Assembly: GCA_019746155.1 (NCBI GenBank)
Contig: JAIESJ010000129.1
Location: forward strand, 1 to 15,558
Origin: Burkholderiales bacterium
Lineage (GTDB): Bacteria; Pseudomonadota; Gammaproteobacteria; Burkholderiales; SG8-41
DNA length: 15,558 nt
Reading direction: 5' to 3'
Under the pieces are notes generated by a model, which had not been told where the DNA came from, made no database searches, and saw only the letters and a program-made list of their open reading frames with translations. The position numbers were made by a program, and so were the translations under genes. Of the stretch, positions 6,895-13,555 are shown piece after piece; positions within the stretch are counted from its first letter, which is position 1; each line of letters starts with the position of its first letter.

Positions 6895-6927
6895 GGCATG
6901 TTAGCGGGGCTTTCCCGCCAACATGCC
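6895..6927 (+). terminator. Stable hairpin between the tandem pilin genes
   Basis: Arms GGCATGTTAGCGGG (6895-6908) and CCCGCCAACATGCC (6914-6927) pair over 13 of 14 positions, with a GCTTT loop. It starts 17 bases after the pilin stop. No U-tract follows, so it may act as a 3' stabiliser or partial terminator that sets different levels for the two pilins rather than a full stop. Confidence 0.5.
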
Positions 6928-6970
6928 ACGCCAGTCGAAGACGGAGGCAAGCGGCGTCTGGGAATAGATC

Positions 6971-6982
6971 GGGCTGCGGCCT
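6971..6982 (+). promoter_or_regulatory. Leader hairpin of long pilin 2
   Basis: GGGC-TGCG-GCCT forms a short stem (one G-U pair) with the same UNCG-type loop and the same GGCTGCGGCC core found upstream of two other pilin genes in this window. It ends 24 bases before the ATG at 7007. The stem is weaker than in the other copies and may be a decayed duplicate. Confidence 0.4.
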
Positions 6983-7006
6983 TAATCACTGGGAGCGGGG
7001 TGGAAA

Positions 7007-7495
7007 ATGAAATCCAATGAAGCCGGTTTTACGTTAACTGAATTGGTGGTCACGATCACCATCGTAGGTATCCTGGCCGCGGTGGCGGTGCCAAGACTCG
7101 TGAGTCTGGGCGCGGATGCCCGCGGAGGAGTGATAAAAAGCACGGCAGGTGCGATGAAACAGGCAAACGACTCGATCTTTGCGAAGGCGTCTATCGCCAA
7201 TATCGTGGCACTGTCTTCCGGCGCCAGCCCGTCCATCAATTATCCCAAAGGAGACGGCACAGGCACCACCGTTCCCATTGCACTCCACTACGGTTTTGCC
7301 AAGGATGCCACTGAACTCGCAAAGGCCTTGAACCTGACTCCGGATGTTGCGGTCGGAACCGACAGCACATATCCCGACGGCGTCATCCAGCACACCAAGG
7401 CGCAGGATAAGGCGAAGTGCGAAGTGGGCTACACAAAGGCGGCGGACTCGACGACCGCGCCTGTCTATACGGTCGTGGTCAGCGACTGCTCGTAA
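7007..7495 (+). CDS. Type IV major-type pilin, long form 2 (MshA/MshB-like)
   Basis: A 162-residue prepilin with leader MKSNEAG, then FTLTELVVTITIVGILAAVA with Glu5 and Pro22. It is the tandem duplicate of the pilin ending at 6878. The first 65 or so mature residues (GADARGGVIKSTAGAMKQAN and onward to LSSG) and the last 40 (IQHTKAQ, KCEVGYTKAADS, SDCS) align closely, while the middle differs in sequence and length. The duplication includes flanking DNA: both have a GGGCTGCGGCC leader element and TAAGC(C/G)GG(T/G)TTGACGGC after the last codon. The ribosome binding site is only a moderate GGTGG. It is probably a pilus structural subunit, perhaps one of two alternative or co-assembled subunits. 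Confidence 0.88.
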   Translation: MKSNEAGFTLTELVVTITIVGILAAVAVPRLVSLGADARGGVIKSTAGAMKQANDSIFAKASIANIVALSSGASPSINYPKGDGTGTTVPIALHYGFAKDATELAKALNLTPDVAVGTDSTYPDGVIQHTKAQDKAKCEVGYTKAADSTTAPVYTVVVSDCS

Positions 7496-7497
7496 GC

Positions 7498-7560
7498 GGG
7501 GTTGACGGCGGGCGCGGCGGCTCGCGCCCCGCTGGCAGATCCGTCAACTGACCCCTTCTT
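7498..7560 (+). terminator. Long hairpin downstream of long pilin 2
   Basis: A nested stem: TTGACGG (7502-7508) pairs with CCGTCAA (7541-7547), and inside it GGGCGCG (7510-7516) pairs with CGCGCCC (7523-7529). Outer GGGG (7498-7501) can pair with CCCC (7552-7555), and TTCTT follows. It lies directly after the stop codon in the gap between convergent pilin genes and is a probable terminator for the plus-strand pilins. Confidence 0.45.
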
Positions 7561-7663
7561 ACTCACTCCTCTCAAGAGGAGGGGGCGCGCGAAACGCGGG
7601 GGTGGTGTGGTTTGGCGCCCCTCGTTTCCGATCAAGGGAAGGAACGCGTGCCACGCACTTGGA

Positions 7664-8044
7664 CTACGAGCTGATCCCGTAGCCGATAAAAGTTGCGGTC
7701 TGGGTATCGGGCGGAACCGCCGATACCGTGCATATCCCTGTCTGAAACGGGGTGGTCAGGGGAAGCGCCGCGAGCGTATACCCGGTCGGCAACCCGCCGC
7801 TCAACAGCACGCCCGCCTGCGAGCAGTTGTTGATGGTCACGGCGTAGGTCATGTTCATCAGGCGCGCGTTCTTGTTGAGCTCCATCGCCGCGTTCAGTTG
7901 CGCCGCCAGCCCTTTTAATGCCGCCTGAGTCGCATCGCTCCTGAAGTCCACATACTTCGCTGTCGCCACCGCGGCGAGTATCCCGACGAGCAAAATAACT
8001 GTCACCAGTTCCAGCAAGGTAAAACCTGACTGGGGCTTTTTCAT
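7664..8044 (-). CDS. Type IV major-type pilin, short form B, lacking Pro22
   Basis: A 126-residue prepilin with leader MKKPQSG, then FTLLELVTVILLVGILAAVA. I chose the start at 8044 (GGAG six bases ahead); a longer in-frame start 15 codons upstream would not fit a prepilin leader. The mature positions 21-24 read T-A-K-Y, so the proline at 22 that kinks most type IV pilin helices is replaced by alanine. It is the paralogue of the pilin at 3956-4333, sharing NNCS/TNCS, GLPTGYTL/GFPTGYTI and TATFIGYGISS/VSS. It is the first pilin gene after mshE-mshG, separated from mshG by 281 bases. It could be MshB or a minor variant subunit. Confidence 0.85.
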   Translation of the reverse strand: MKKPQSGFTLLELVTVILLVGILAAVATAKYVDFRSDATQAALKGLAAQLNAAMELNKNARLMNMTYAVTINNCSQAGVLLSGGLPTGYTLAALPLTTPFQTGICTVSAVPPDTQTATFIGYGISS

Positions 8045-8325
8045 CTGATCTCCATTTTCTTGCACGGACGGTGCCGGTTGCTTGAACACCGATTCGCATG
8101 ATCAGGCGGCCGGCCTGAGCGGGATCGCCCGACGGGCCGCCAAGGATGTTGGCGCCCGGGAAGCCGGTTTTTCGACACGCCACGGGGCATTGTAGCGCTC
8201 CACCGCGCCGTTGTGTCTGAAGTTCGACAGACCATGTCCAGGGCCAGTTCCAGGAAGGCGGGGCCCGCTGACCGCTTAGCTTTCCATCGCGCTGCCGTCC
8301 CGCACATGGCGCCGCCGCAAGATGA
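8045..8325. other. Gap between mshG and short pilin B
   Basis: 281 bases without a supported gene. It contains a short inverted repeat CAGGC/GCCTG (8103-8117) and no U-tract after it. I see no promoter with good hexamers on the minus strand and no copy of the GGCTGCGGCC leader hairpin found before the other three major-type pilins. Confidence 0.4.
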
Positions 8326-9552
8326 TTAATGCAATGCCGCCCTGCCCAAATCCCACATCGGCAGGAAGACCCCCAGCGCCAGGATCAGAACCATGACGCC
8401 GAGCCCCATGATCAGGATCGGCTCAACCTGGGCGCCTAATGTCTTCAGCTCATATTCGACATCACGCTGGTACATTTCCGCGACTTCCTGCATCAGGTCG
8501 TCGAGCGCTCCCGACTCTTCGCCCACCGCAATCATCTGCAGCACCAACGGAGTAAAAATGCCCGACTCAATCGAAGTTCGCAAAACGCTCTCGCCGCGCT
8601 CTACCCCCTGCCGCATCTTTTCCACTCGCCGGGCGATGAAATCGTTGTCGACCACCTGCGCCACCAGACTCAACGCCTGTATCACGGGAACGCCGCTGCG
8701 ATAAGCCAGCGCGAAACTGCGGGCAAAGCGCGCCATGGTCGCCTTCAACACGATCTTGCCGGCGATCGGGATGCGCAGCCTGAGCCTGTCCCACCGATAT
8801 TTCCCATCAGACGTCTTCACAAACGCGCGGAAAGCGGTCACCGCAATGACCAGCGCTCCCAGCATGAGGGGCCACGCCGCCACCATGAAATTGGAATAGC
8901 CGATAATGATTTTGGTCATGAACGGCAACTCTTTGCCAAACCCCGTGAAAACTTTGGCAAAAACCGGGATCACGAACACGCTGACCACCACCAGCGCGAT
9001 CGCCATGGCCACAACAACGAAAGTAGGGTAACGCAGAGCGGAACGTATCTGGTCACGAATGAAATTTTCAAATTCGAGGTGGTTGAAAAGCTCCAGAAAA
9101 ATTTCTTCCAGTTTCCCGGTCATCTCGCCGGTCCGCACCATGCTGATGAAAAAAGGCGAAAAAACCGGTGCCTCGCGCTGCAGCGAGGCGGAAAGATCGC
9201 GGCCGCTCTCCAAGCCCTCCCGCACCCTGCCCAGAATCGCCTTGAACTCCTCGTTGGTGGCGGATTCCTGCAGACCCGCCAGCGCCCGCGCCATGGGCAC
9301 GCCCGCTTTTAACAGGGTATGCATCTGACGACTGAACAACAGGATGTCCAAGTTCGTCACTTTTTCCCGCTTCAGGCGGGTCAGCACGCCACCCCACCCC
9401 TGGGCGCCCGACGCAGAAGAAGCGCTGATTTCTATCGGGATAACGCCCATGCTGGACAGCTGGCCCGCCACCGCCGAGCTGTCGGCGCCCTCCATCATGC
9501 CGCGCACAAGCGCACCCTGGGCGTCCCGTCCTTTGTAGGCAAAAAGCGCCAT
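8326..9552 (-). CDS. mshG: MSHA pilus inner-membrane platform protein MshG (GspF/PilC family)
   Basis: A 408-residue protein of the GspF/PilC family, the usual length. It has two homologous helical GspF domains (about 70-195 and 272-395). Each opens with F-x-R-x-(F/M)-x-x-L-x-x-(A/S)-GVP: FSRQMHTLLKAGVPM, and FARSFALAYRSGVPV. Each also has a GE-x-(T/S)-G motif, TGEMTGKLEE near 141 and VGEESGALDD near 343. Membrane helices lie near 175-197, 222-243 and 377-400. The N-terminus MALFAYKGRDAQGALVRG is typical of the family. The protein couples the cytoplasmic ATPase to pilin extraction from the inner membrane. Its start lies six bases from the mshE stop, so the two form an operon. Confidence 0.9.
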   Translation of the reverse strand: MALFAYKGRDAQGALVRGMMEGADSSAVAGQLSSMGVIPIEISASSASGAQGWGGVLTRLKREKVTNLDILLFSRQMHTLLKAGVPMARALAGLQESATNEEFKAILGRVREGLESGRDLSASLQREAPVFSPFFISMVRTGEMTGKLEEIFLELFNHLEFENFIRDQIRSALRYPTFVVVAMAIALVVVSVFVIPVFAKVFTGFGKELPFMTKIIIGYSNFMVAAWPLMLGALVIAVTAFRAFVKTSDGKYRWDRLRLRIPIAGKIVLKATMARFARSFALAYRSGVPVIQALSLVAQVVDNDFIARRVEKMRQGVERGESVLRTSIESGIFTPLVLQMIAVGEESGALDDLMQEVAEMYQRDVEYELKTLGAQVEPILIMGLGVMVLILALGVFLPMWDLGRAALH

Positions 9553-9558
9553 GGCCCT

Positions 9559-11262
9559 TTAGTCCTCGAACTGGCTCGAAACCCGCATCGCCTCGTATAC
9601 CGTGGTCTTGCCTTGCGCCACAAGTTGAGCCGCGTGATGGCGCAGCGTCTTGCCGTTCATTTGCTTGCGTCCCGCCTCGATAAACAGGTTGGGATCAGGC
9701 TGGCCCGCCGCCTCCACTACCGGTTTGGTCATTTCCAGCATTTCATAGACTCCGGTGCGGCCGAGATATCCGGTACCGTTGCAATGAGAGCATCCTTTTC
9801 CACGGACATAGGAAAAGCTGTCGACACTGTCCCCGAGTTCATACTTCAGCCATGCGTGCTCATTGGGCAGGAGCGTGTAGGGCCCGGCACAGCTTTCACA
9901 AACCACCCGCACCAGCCGCTGCGCAATCACCATATGTAGCGACAAAGCCACCATGTAACGAGGCGCCCCCATATCCAAAAGCCGCATCGGGGTACTCACC
10001 GCATCGTTGGTGTGCAGGGTGGAGAGCACCAAGTGGCCGGTCAATGCCGCTCTCAGGCCCGTTTCCACCGTGTCCTGATCGCGCATTTCGCCCACCAGTA
10101 TGGTGTCGGGATCCTGGCGCAGGGCCGAGCGCAGAACCCGGTCGAAAGTAAGCCCGATTTTCTCGTGCACCTGCACCTGGTTGATGCCCGGCAAGCGATA
10201 CTCCACCGGGTCTTCCACGGTGATGATCTTGGATTCCACGGAGTTGAGCTCCGACAATACCGCGTAAAGAGTGGTGGTTTTTCCGCTGCCGGTCGGCCCG
10301 GTCACGAGCACCATGCCGCTCGGGCGGGCAATGACGTTGCGTATCCGCGCCAGCATCTCCGGGGGGAATCCTAGCCGGTCCAGCCCCAGGATGCCCGAGG
10401 CCTGATTGAGCAAACGCATCACCACCGACTCGCCATACTGGGTGGGCATGGTGGATACCCGCACATCAATCTGGGTCTGGCGCACTTTCACGTTGAAGCG
10501 ACCGTCCTGAGGCAGGCGCTTCTCCGATATGTCGAGACCTGCCATGAGCTTCAGACGCAGCACCAGGGCCGGGGCAATCTTGATGTCGGCCTCGGTCTGC
10601 AAATGCAGCACACCATCGATGCGGAATCGTATGTGCAGCCGGCGCTCCTGCGGCTCGATGTGAATGTCGGAGGCACGCACCTGGATAGCGTCCTCGAACA
10701 CGGTCTGCAGCAGCTTGACCACCGGCGCTTCCTCGAGCCCGGGTGTCGTCGCCAGCGCCCCAAAATCGACCGCCACATCGGAGAACTCGGCCTCCAGCTC
10801 CTGCGCAAGGTCGGTGATCTGATCGGTGCGGCGATAAAACCGGTCAATGGTCGCCAGCAGCTGGCTTTCGGTGACCACCCATACATCGATCTCGCGCTTG
10901 AGCAGGCGCGCGATCTGATCGTAGGCGTTGAGATCGGTCGGATCGGTCATGCCGATCTTCACGGACTGGCCGTCATCGTCCAGCACAATGGCGCGGAAGC
11001 GCCGCGCCCGGGCCTCGGGCAGCATCTGCATCAAATCGGGCTTGACATTGAAGTGCTTGAGGTTGATATAAGGAATTTTGAGCTGGCGCGAAAGCGCTTC
11101 TGCAATCTGCTCCTCGGTAACAAAGCCTTTCTCAATGAACAAGCGACCGAGCCGGCGACCGCTGCGCTTCTGCTCATCGAGAGCGAGCTTCAGCTGCTCC
11201 TCCGTAACGAGCTTCTGCCCCACGAGAATTTCACCCAAGCGGACTTTTTCAGGCCGGGCCAT
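9559..11262 (-). CDS. mshE: MSHA pilus assembly ATPase MshE with c-di-GMP-binding MshEN domain
   Basis: A 567-residue GspE/PilB-family secretion ATPase that powers pilus extension in the cytoplasm. Residues 8-31 and 37-60 are two 24-residue motifs of the form RLGxxL-x-x-x-x-(L/F)VTEEQ-x-x-x-x-L-x-x-Q, separated by five residues. This is the arrangement known to bind cyclic di-GMP in MshE. The motor domain shows Walker A GPTGSGKTT (322-330), the Asp box ITVEDPVEY (347-355), Walker B DTILVGEMRD (386-395, Glu392) and the His box TGHLVLSTLHTND (408-420). A zinc site is formed by C455, C458, C491 and C494. Everything needed for activity appears intact. It is the first gene of the minus-strand locus and diverges from trmL with 93 bases between the starts. 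Confidence 0.93.
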   Translation of the reverse strand: MARPEKVRLGEILVGQKLVTEEQLKLALDEQKRSGRRLGRLFIEKGFVTEEQIAEALSRQLKIPYINLKHFNVKPDLMQMLPEARARRFRAIVLDDDGQSVKIGMTDPTDLNAYDQIARLLKREIDVWVVTESQLLATIDRFYRRTDQITDLAQELEAEFSDVAVDFGALATTPGLEEAPVVKLLQTVFEDAIQVRASDIHIEPQERRLHIRFRIDGVLHLQTEADIKIAPALVLRLKLMAGLDISEKRLPQDGRFNVKVRQTQIDVRVSTMPTQYGESVVMRLLNQASGILGLDRLGFPPEMLARIRNVIARPSGMVLVTGPTGSGKTTTLYAVLSELNSVESKIITVEDPVEYRLPGINQVQVHEKIGLTFDRVLRSALRQDPDTILVGEMRDQDTVETGLRAALTGHLVLSTLHTNDAVSTPMRLLDMGAPRYMVALSLHMVIAQRLVRVVCESCAGPYTLLPNEHAWLKYELGDSVDSFSYVRGKGCSHCNGTGYLGRTGVYEMLEMTKPVVEAAGQPDPNLFIEAGRKQMNGKTLRHHAAQLVAQGKTTVYEAMRVSSQFED

Positions 11263-11313
11263 GTTTCAACCCCATTTCATGTCGCATATCATGGTACCGT
11301 GCATTCCCTTGAT

Positions 11314-11342
11314 TTGGGACAATAGCTTTTTTTCAATAAAAA
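11314..11342 (+). promoter_or_regulatory. Candidate trmL promoter
   Basis: TTGGGA (11314-11319) and TAAAAA (11337-11342) are separated by 17 bases, each matching the sigma70 consensus at four positions. Transcription would begin around 11349, only about seven bases before the trmL ATG. No Shine-Dalgarno sequence is visible before that ATG, so the mRNA could be nearly leaderless. Confidence 0.3.
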
Positions 11343-11355
11343 CACAAGCTTAGCC

Positions 11356-11820
11356 ATGTTTGACGTCGTGCTGTACGAACCCGAAATCCCGCCCAATACC
11401 GGCAATGCAATCCGCCTCTGCGCCAACAGCGGCAGCCGGCTGCATCTGGTCAAGCCGCTGGGCTTTTCGCTTCGCGACAAGCAATTGCAGCGCGCCGGTC
11501 TCGATTATCACCAGTTCGCCGATGTCAAATTGCACGTGGATTGGGCCGCCTGCCGCAATTTTTTCAGCGGGCGCCGGATGTTTGCCGTGACCACGCGAGG
11601 CGCGCAGCGCCATGACGAGCCACGCTATCTCGGGAACGACGTATTCGTATTCGGCCCCGAAACCCGCGGCCTGCCGTCCGAGGTGCTCGATACTTTTCCG
11701 GCCGCGCAGCGCATCCGGCTGCCGATGCGCGAGCAAAGCCGCAGCCTCAATCTCTCAAACGCGGTCGCTGTCGTCGTTTACGAAGCGTGGCGGCAACTCG
11801 GCTTCCGGCATGACGTCTAG
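11356..11820 (+). CDS. trmL: tRNA (cytidine(34)-2'-O)-methyltransferase TrmL
   Basis: A 154-residue SPOUT-superfamily methyltransferase, the usual TrmL length. It would methylate the ribose 2'-O of the wobble base of tRNA-Leu isoacceptors using S-adenosylmethionine. Visible family motifs are EPEIPPNTGNAIRLCAN (8-24), FGPETRGLP (99-107) and IRLPMREQSRSLNLSNAVAV (120-139), the last two forming the trefoil-knot cofactor site. It lies beside gpsA (convergent), matching the E. coli neighbourhood, where the trmL gene yibK is near gpsA and secB. It diverges from mshE. Confidence 0.92.
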   Translation: MFDVVLYEPEIPPNTGNAIRLCANSGSRLHLVKPLGFSLRDKQLQRAGLDYHQFADVKLHVDWAACRNFFSGRRMFAVTTRGAQRHDEPRYLGNDVFVFGPETRGLPSEVLDTFPAAQRIRLPMREQSRSLNLSNAVAVVVYEAWRQLGFRHDV

Positions 11821-11878
11821 CGCCGGGTCCAAGGTTTCAAATCTGACGTCCAAGGTTGTGTGCCGAACTTTAGTAGCA

Positions 11879-11911
11879 GTAGGTCGGCAATTCTTTGCCG
11901 ACATTCACGCT
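11879..11911. repeat. 33-nt hairpin repeat, copy 1 (REP-like)
   Basis: This copy between the convergent trmL and gpsA genes contains GTCGGCAA-TTCT-TTGCCGAC (11883-11902), an eight-base-pair stem. The same 33-base unit recurs at 13523-13555 with four mismatches. Nearby is a short direct repeat GTCCAAGGTT (11827-11836 and 11849-11858). It looks like an interspersed palindromic element rather than a classical terminator, since no U-tract follows on either strand. Confidence 0.6.
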
Positions 11912-11944
11912 TTAGACCTGGAACTTCAGACTTTAAACGGTCTT

Positions 11945-12931
11945 TCAATATTCGGCTTTCGGCTCGCGTTGCAGCAGATCCCTGACCGCGGCGCCGGCCG
12001 CAGCGTGATCGTCAAGCACGCGGCAGACGGCGTGCGTGATCGGCATCTCGATCTTGAGTTCCGTGGCGAGTCGCGCAACTTCACGCGCGGAATAAACGCC
12101 CTCCGCAGTGTGCCCCAGGCCGGCCAGAATGTCCGCAAGCGGCACGCCCTGCGCCAGCTTGAGCCCCACGCGGCGATTGCGCGACAGATCGCCGGTGCAG
12201 GTCAGGATCAGGTCACCCACGCCGGCAAGCCCCATGAACGTTTCCGGACGGCCGCCAAGACTGACGCCCAACCGCGTGATTTCCGCAAGGCCGCGGGTAA
12301 TCAGCGCCGCGCGCGCGTTCAGGCCCAGGCTCAGGCCATCGCAGATGCCGGCGGCGATCGCCATCACGTTTTTCACCGCGCCCGCGACTTCGACGCCGAC
12401 CACATCGTCGCTGGAATAGATGCGCAGCGTCGTGCTGTGCAGCTGCTGGGCGGCAGCGCGCGCGAATCCGGCATCGGACGAGGCCAGCGTGACCGCGGTA
12501 GGCAGGCCGCGCGCAACTTCTTCGGCAAAGCTGGGGCCCGAGAGCACGCCGCAGCGCATGCCCGCCCCCAGTTCTTCCGCACATATCTCATGCGGCAGCC
12601 TGGCGTGCTGCTTCTCGAAACCCTTGCACAGCCACACTACCGGGGCCGCGCACCGTTCCGTTTTCAGGCGCCGCAACGTCTCGCGCAGACCGCCGGCAGG
12701 CACCGCCACGAGCGCCAACGCGCAGCCGTTGGCGGCGGCGGCAAAATCGCTTTCCACGACAAGATTATCCGGCAGGGCAAAACCCGGAAGATAGCGTTCG
12801 TTACAACGCGCGGACCGGATCGCCGCAAACTGCGCGGCATCGCGCACCCACAGCGTCACTTCATGGCGCGCCGCAAGGCTGATGCCGATTGCGGTACCCC
12901 AGGCGCCTGCTCCCAGAATGGCGATCTTCAT
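11945..12931 (-). CDS. gpsA: Glycerol-3-phosphate dehydrogenase [NAD(P)+]
   Basis: A 328-residue cytoplasmic enzyme that reduces dihydroxyacetone phosphate to sn-glycerol 3-phosphate, the backbone for phospholipid synthesis. I chose the ATG at 12931 (MKIAILGAGAWGTA, typical of the family) over an in-frame TTG three codons earlier. The nucleotide-binding GAGAWG is at 7-12, SGPSFAEEVARGLPTA at 131-146, the catalytic Lys in VAGAVKNVMA at 187, and GLAGVGDLILTC at 234-245. No Shine-Dalgarno sequence is visible because a GTGAAAA heptamer array (12941-12966) occupies that position. It is the last gene of the secB cluster, 119 bases after the SH3 protein gene. Confidence 0.95.
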   Translation of the reverse strand: MKIAILGAGAWGTAIGISLAARHEVTLWVRDAAQFAAIRSARCNERYLPGFALPDNLVVESDFAAAANGCALALVAVPAGGLRETLRRLKTERCAAPVVWLCKGFEKQHARLPHEICAEELGAGMRCGVLSGPSFAEEVARGLPTAVTLASSDAGFARAAAQQLHSTTLRIYSSDDVVGVEVAGAVKNVMAIAAGICDGLSLGLNARAALITRGLAEITRLGVSLGGRPETFMGLAGVGDLILTCTGDLSRNRRVGLKLAQGVPLADILAGLGHTAEGVYSAREVARLATELKIEMPITHAVCRVLDDHAAAGAAVRDLLQREPKAEY

Positions 12932-12940
12932 GATCGCCAA

Positions 12941-12966
12941 GTGAAAAGTGAAAAGTGAAAAGTGAG
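12941..12966. repeat. Heptamer tandem repeat (GTGAAAA)3 upstream of gpsA
   Basis: Three perfect copies of GTGAAAA (12941-12961) plus GTGAG, starting nine bases upstream of the gpsA ATG on the minus strand, where the ribosome binding site would be expected. The next 30 bases are C-rich (CCCCCTCACCCCGGCCCTC). A related heptamer array in the opposite orientation lies at 13018-13045. Confidence 0.85.
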
Positions 12967-13017
12967 CCCCCTCACCCCGGCCCTCTCCCCCAGTAACGGA
13001 AAAACGGCTGATTTTTT

Positions 13018-13045
13018 CCCTTCACCCTTCACCCTTCACCCTTCA
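13018..13045. repeat. Heptamer tandem repeat (CCCTTCA)4
   Basis: Four perfect tandem copies of CCCTTCA just beyond the stop codon of the SH3 protein gene. Read on the minus strand the unit is GTGAAGG, close to the GTGAAAA unit at 12941-12966. The two arrays are therefore related heptamers in inverted orientation flanking the gap between the SH3 gene and gpsA. Confidence 0.85.
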
Positions 13046-13050
13046 CTGTC

Positions 13051-13491
13051 TTATGCGCCCCACACCTGCGCGACCTTGATGAACCCGGTCTGCCCGTCGC
13101 TGTGCCTGACGCGCAACCACCCGCCGCCTGCGACTTCGACCAGATCGAGAATCACGTTCTGCTGCGCCTGGAACAAGACCGGCGCATTGTCGTCGGCGCT
13201 CTGCCGCACCTGCGCCAGCGGCACTTTGATCATCACCGTCCGCCTGTCGGTCAGGTTTTTGCTTTCGATCCAGGCCAGATCGCCACTGGCATCGCGCACC
13301 TTGACCCAGCCCTCGACCATGACCACGACCTCGACCGGATAGCCGTTATTGACGATATAGAGTTTCCTGGCCTTCGCCGAGGGCGCATCATAGAGCACGG
13401 CGGCGTTTTCGGACACCGACCGGAACTCGAGCGCCCAGGCCGGCGTGGCCACGCCCGCTGCAAGCAGGATGCAAATGAGGTGGCGAACCAT
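13051..13491 (-). CDS. Exported SH3-domain protein
   Basis: A 146-residue protein with a Sec signal peptide (MVRHLICILLAAGVATPAWA, cleavage after residue 20). The start at 13491 is preferred because it opens a clean signal peptide; the frame runs further upstream but those codons overlap the 3' part of secB and are not protein-like. Two bacterial SH3-type repeats follow, about 24-85 (VSENAAVLYDAPSAKARKLY, then EGWVKVRDASGDLAWIE) and 94-144 (VRQSADDNAPVLF, then GGWLRVRHSDGQTGFIK). Such domains usually bind peptidoglycan or periplasmic protein ligands. It lies between secB and gpsA in the same direction. The exact role is unknown. Confidence 0.85.
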   Translation of the reverse strand: MVRHLICILLAAGVATPAWALEFRSVSENAAVLYDAPSAKARKLYIVNNGYPVEVVVMVEGWVKVRDASGDLAWIESKNLTDRRTVMIKVPLAQVRQSADDNAPVLFQAQQNVILDLVEVAGGGWLRVRHSDGQTGFIKVAQVWGA

Positions 13492-13522
13492 GGCTTTTAG
13501 TAGGCCGTAACGTTTAAAAAGA

Positions 13523-13555
13523 GTAGATCGGCAATCCTTTGCCGACATTCGCGCT
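13523..13555. repeat. 33-nt hairpin repeat, copy 2 (REP-like)
   Basis: The second copy of the 33-base unit, with TCGGCAA (13528-13534) pairing with TTGCCGA (13539-13545). Its last two bases fall in the secB stop codon. On the minus strand the stem is followed by TCTACTCTTTTT, so here it could help end the secB transcript. Copy 1 is at 11879-11911 in the same orientation. Confidence 0.6.

Noticed and set aside
10603..11325. 240-codon plus-strand open frame opposite mshE
   Set aside because: Antisense shadow of the mshE N-terminal region; no domain and no ribosome binding site.
11612..12958. 448-codon plus-strand open frame across trmL, the gap and gpsA
   Set aside because: It overlaps two clearly identified genes in other frames, is rich in Arg/Ala/His as expected for an antisense shadow of GC-rich DNA, and has no recognisable domain.
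12941..13045. Possible CRISPR-like array
   Set aside because: The repeats are seven bases long, directly adjacent, and have no spacers.
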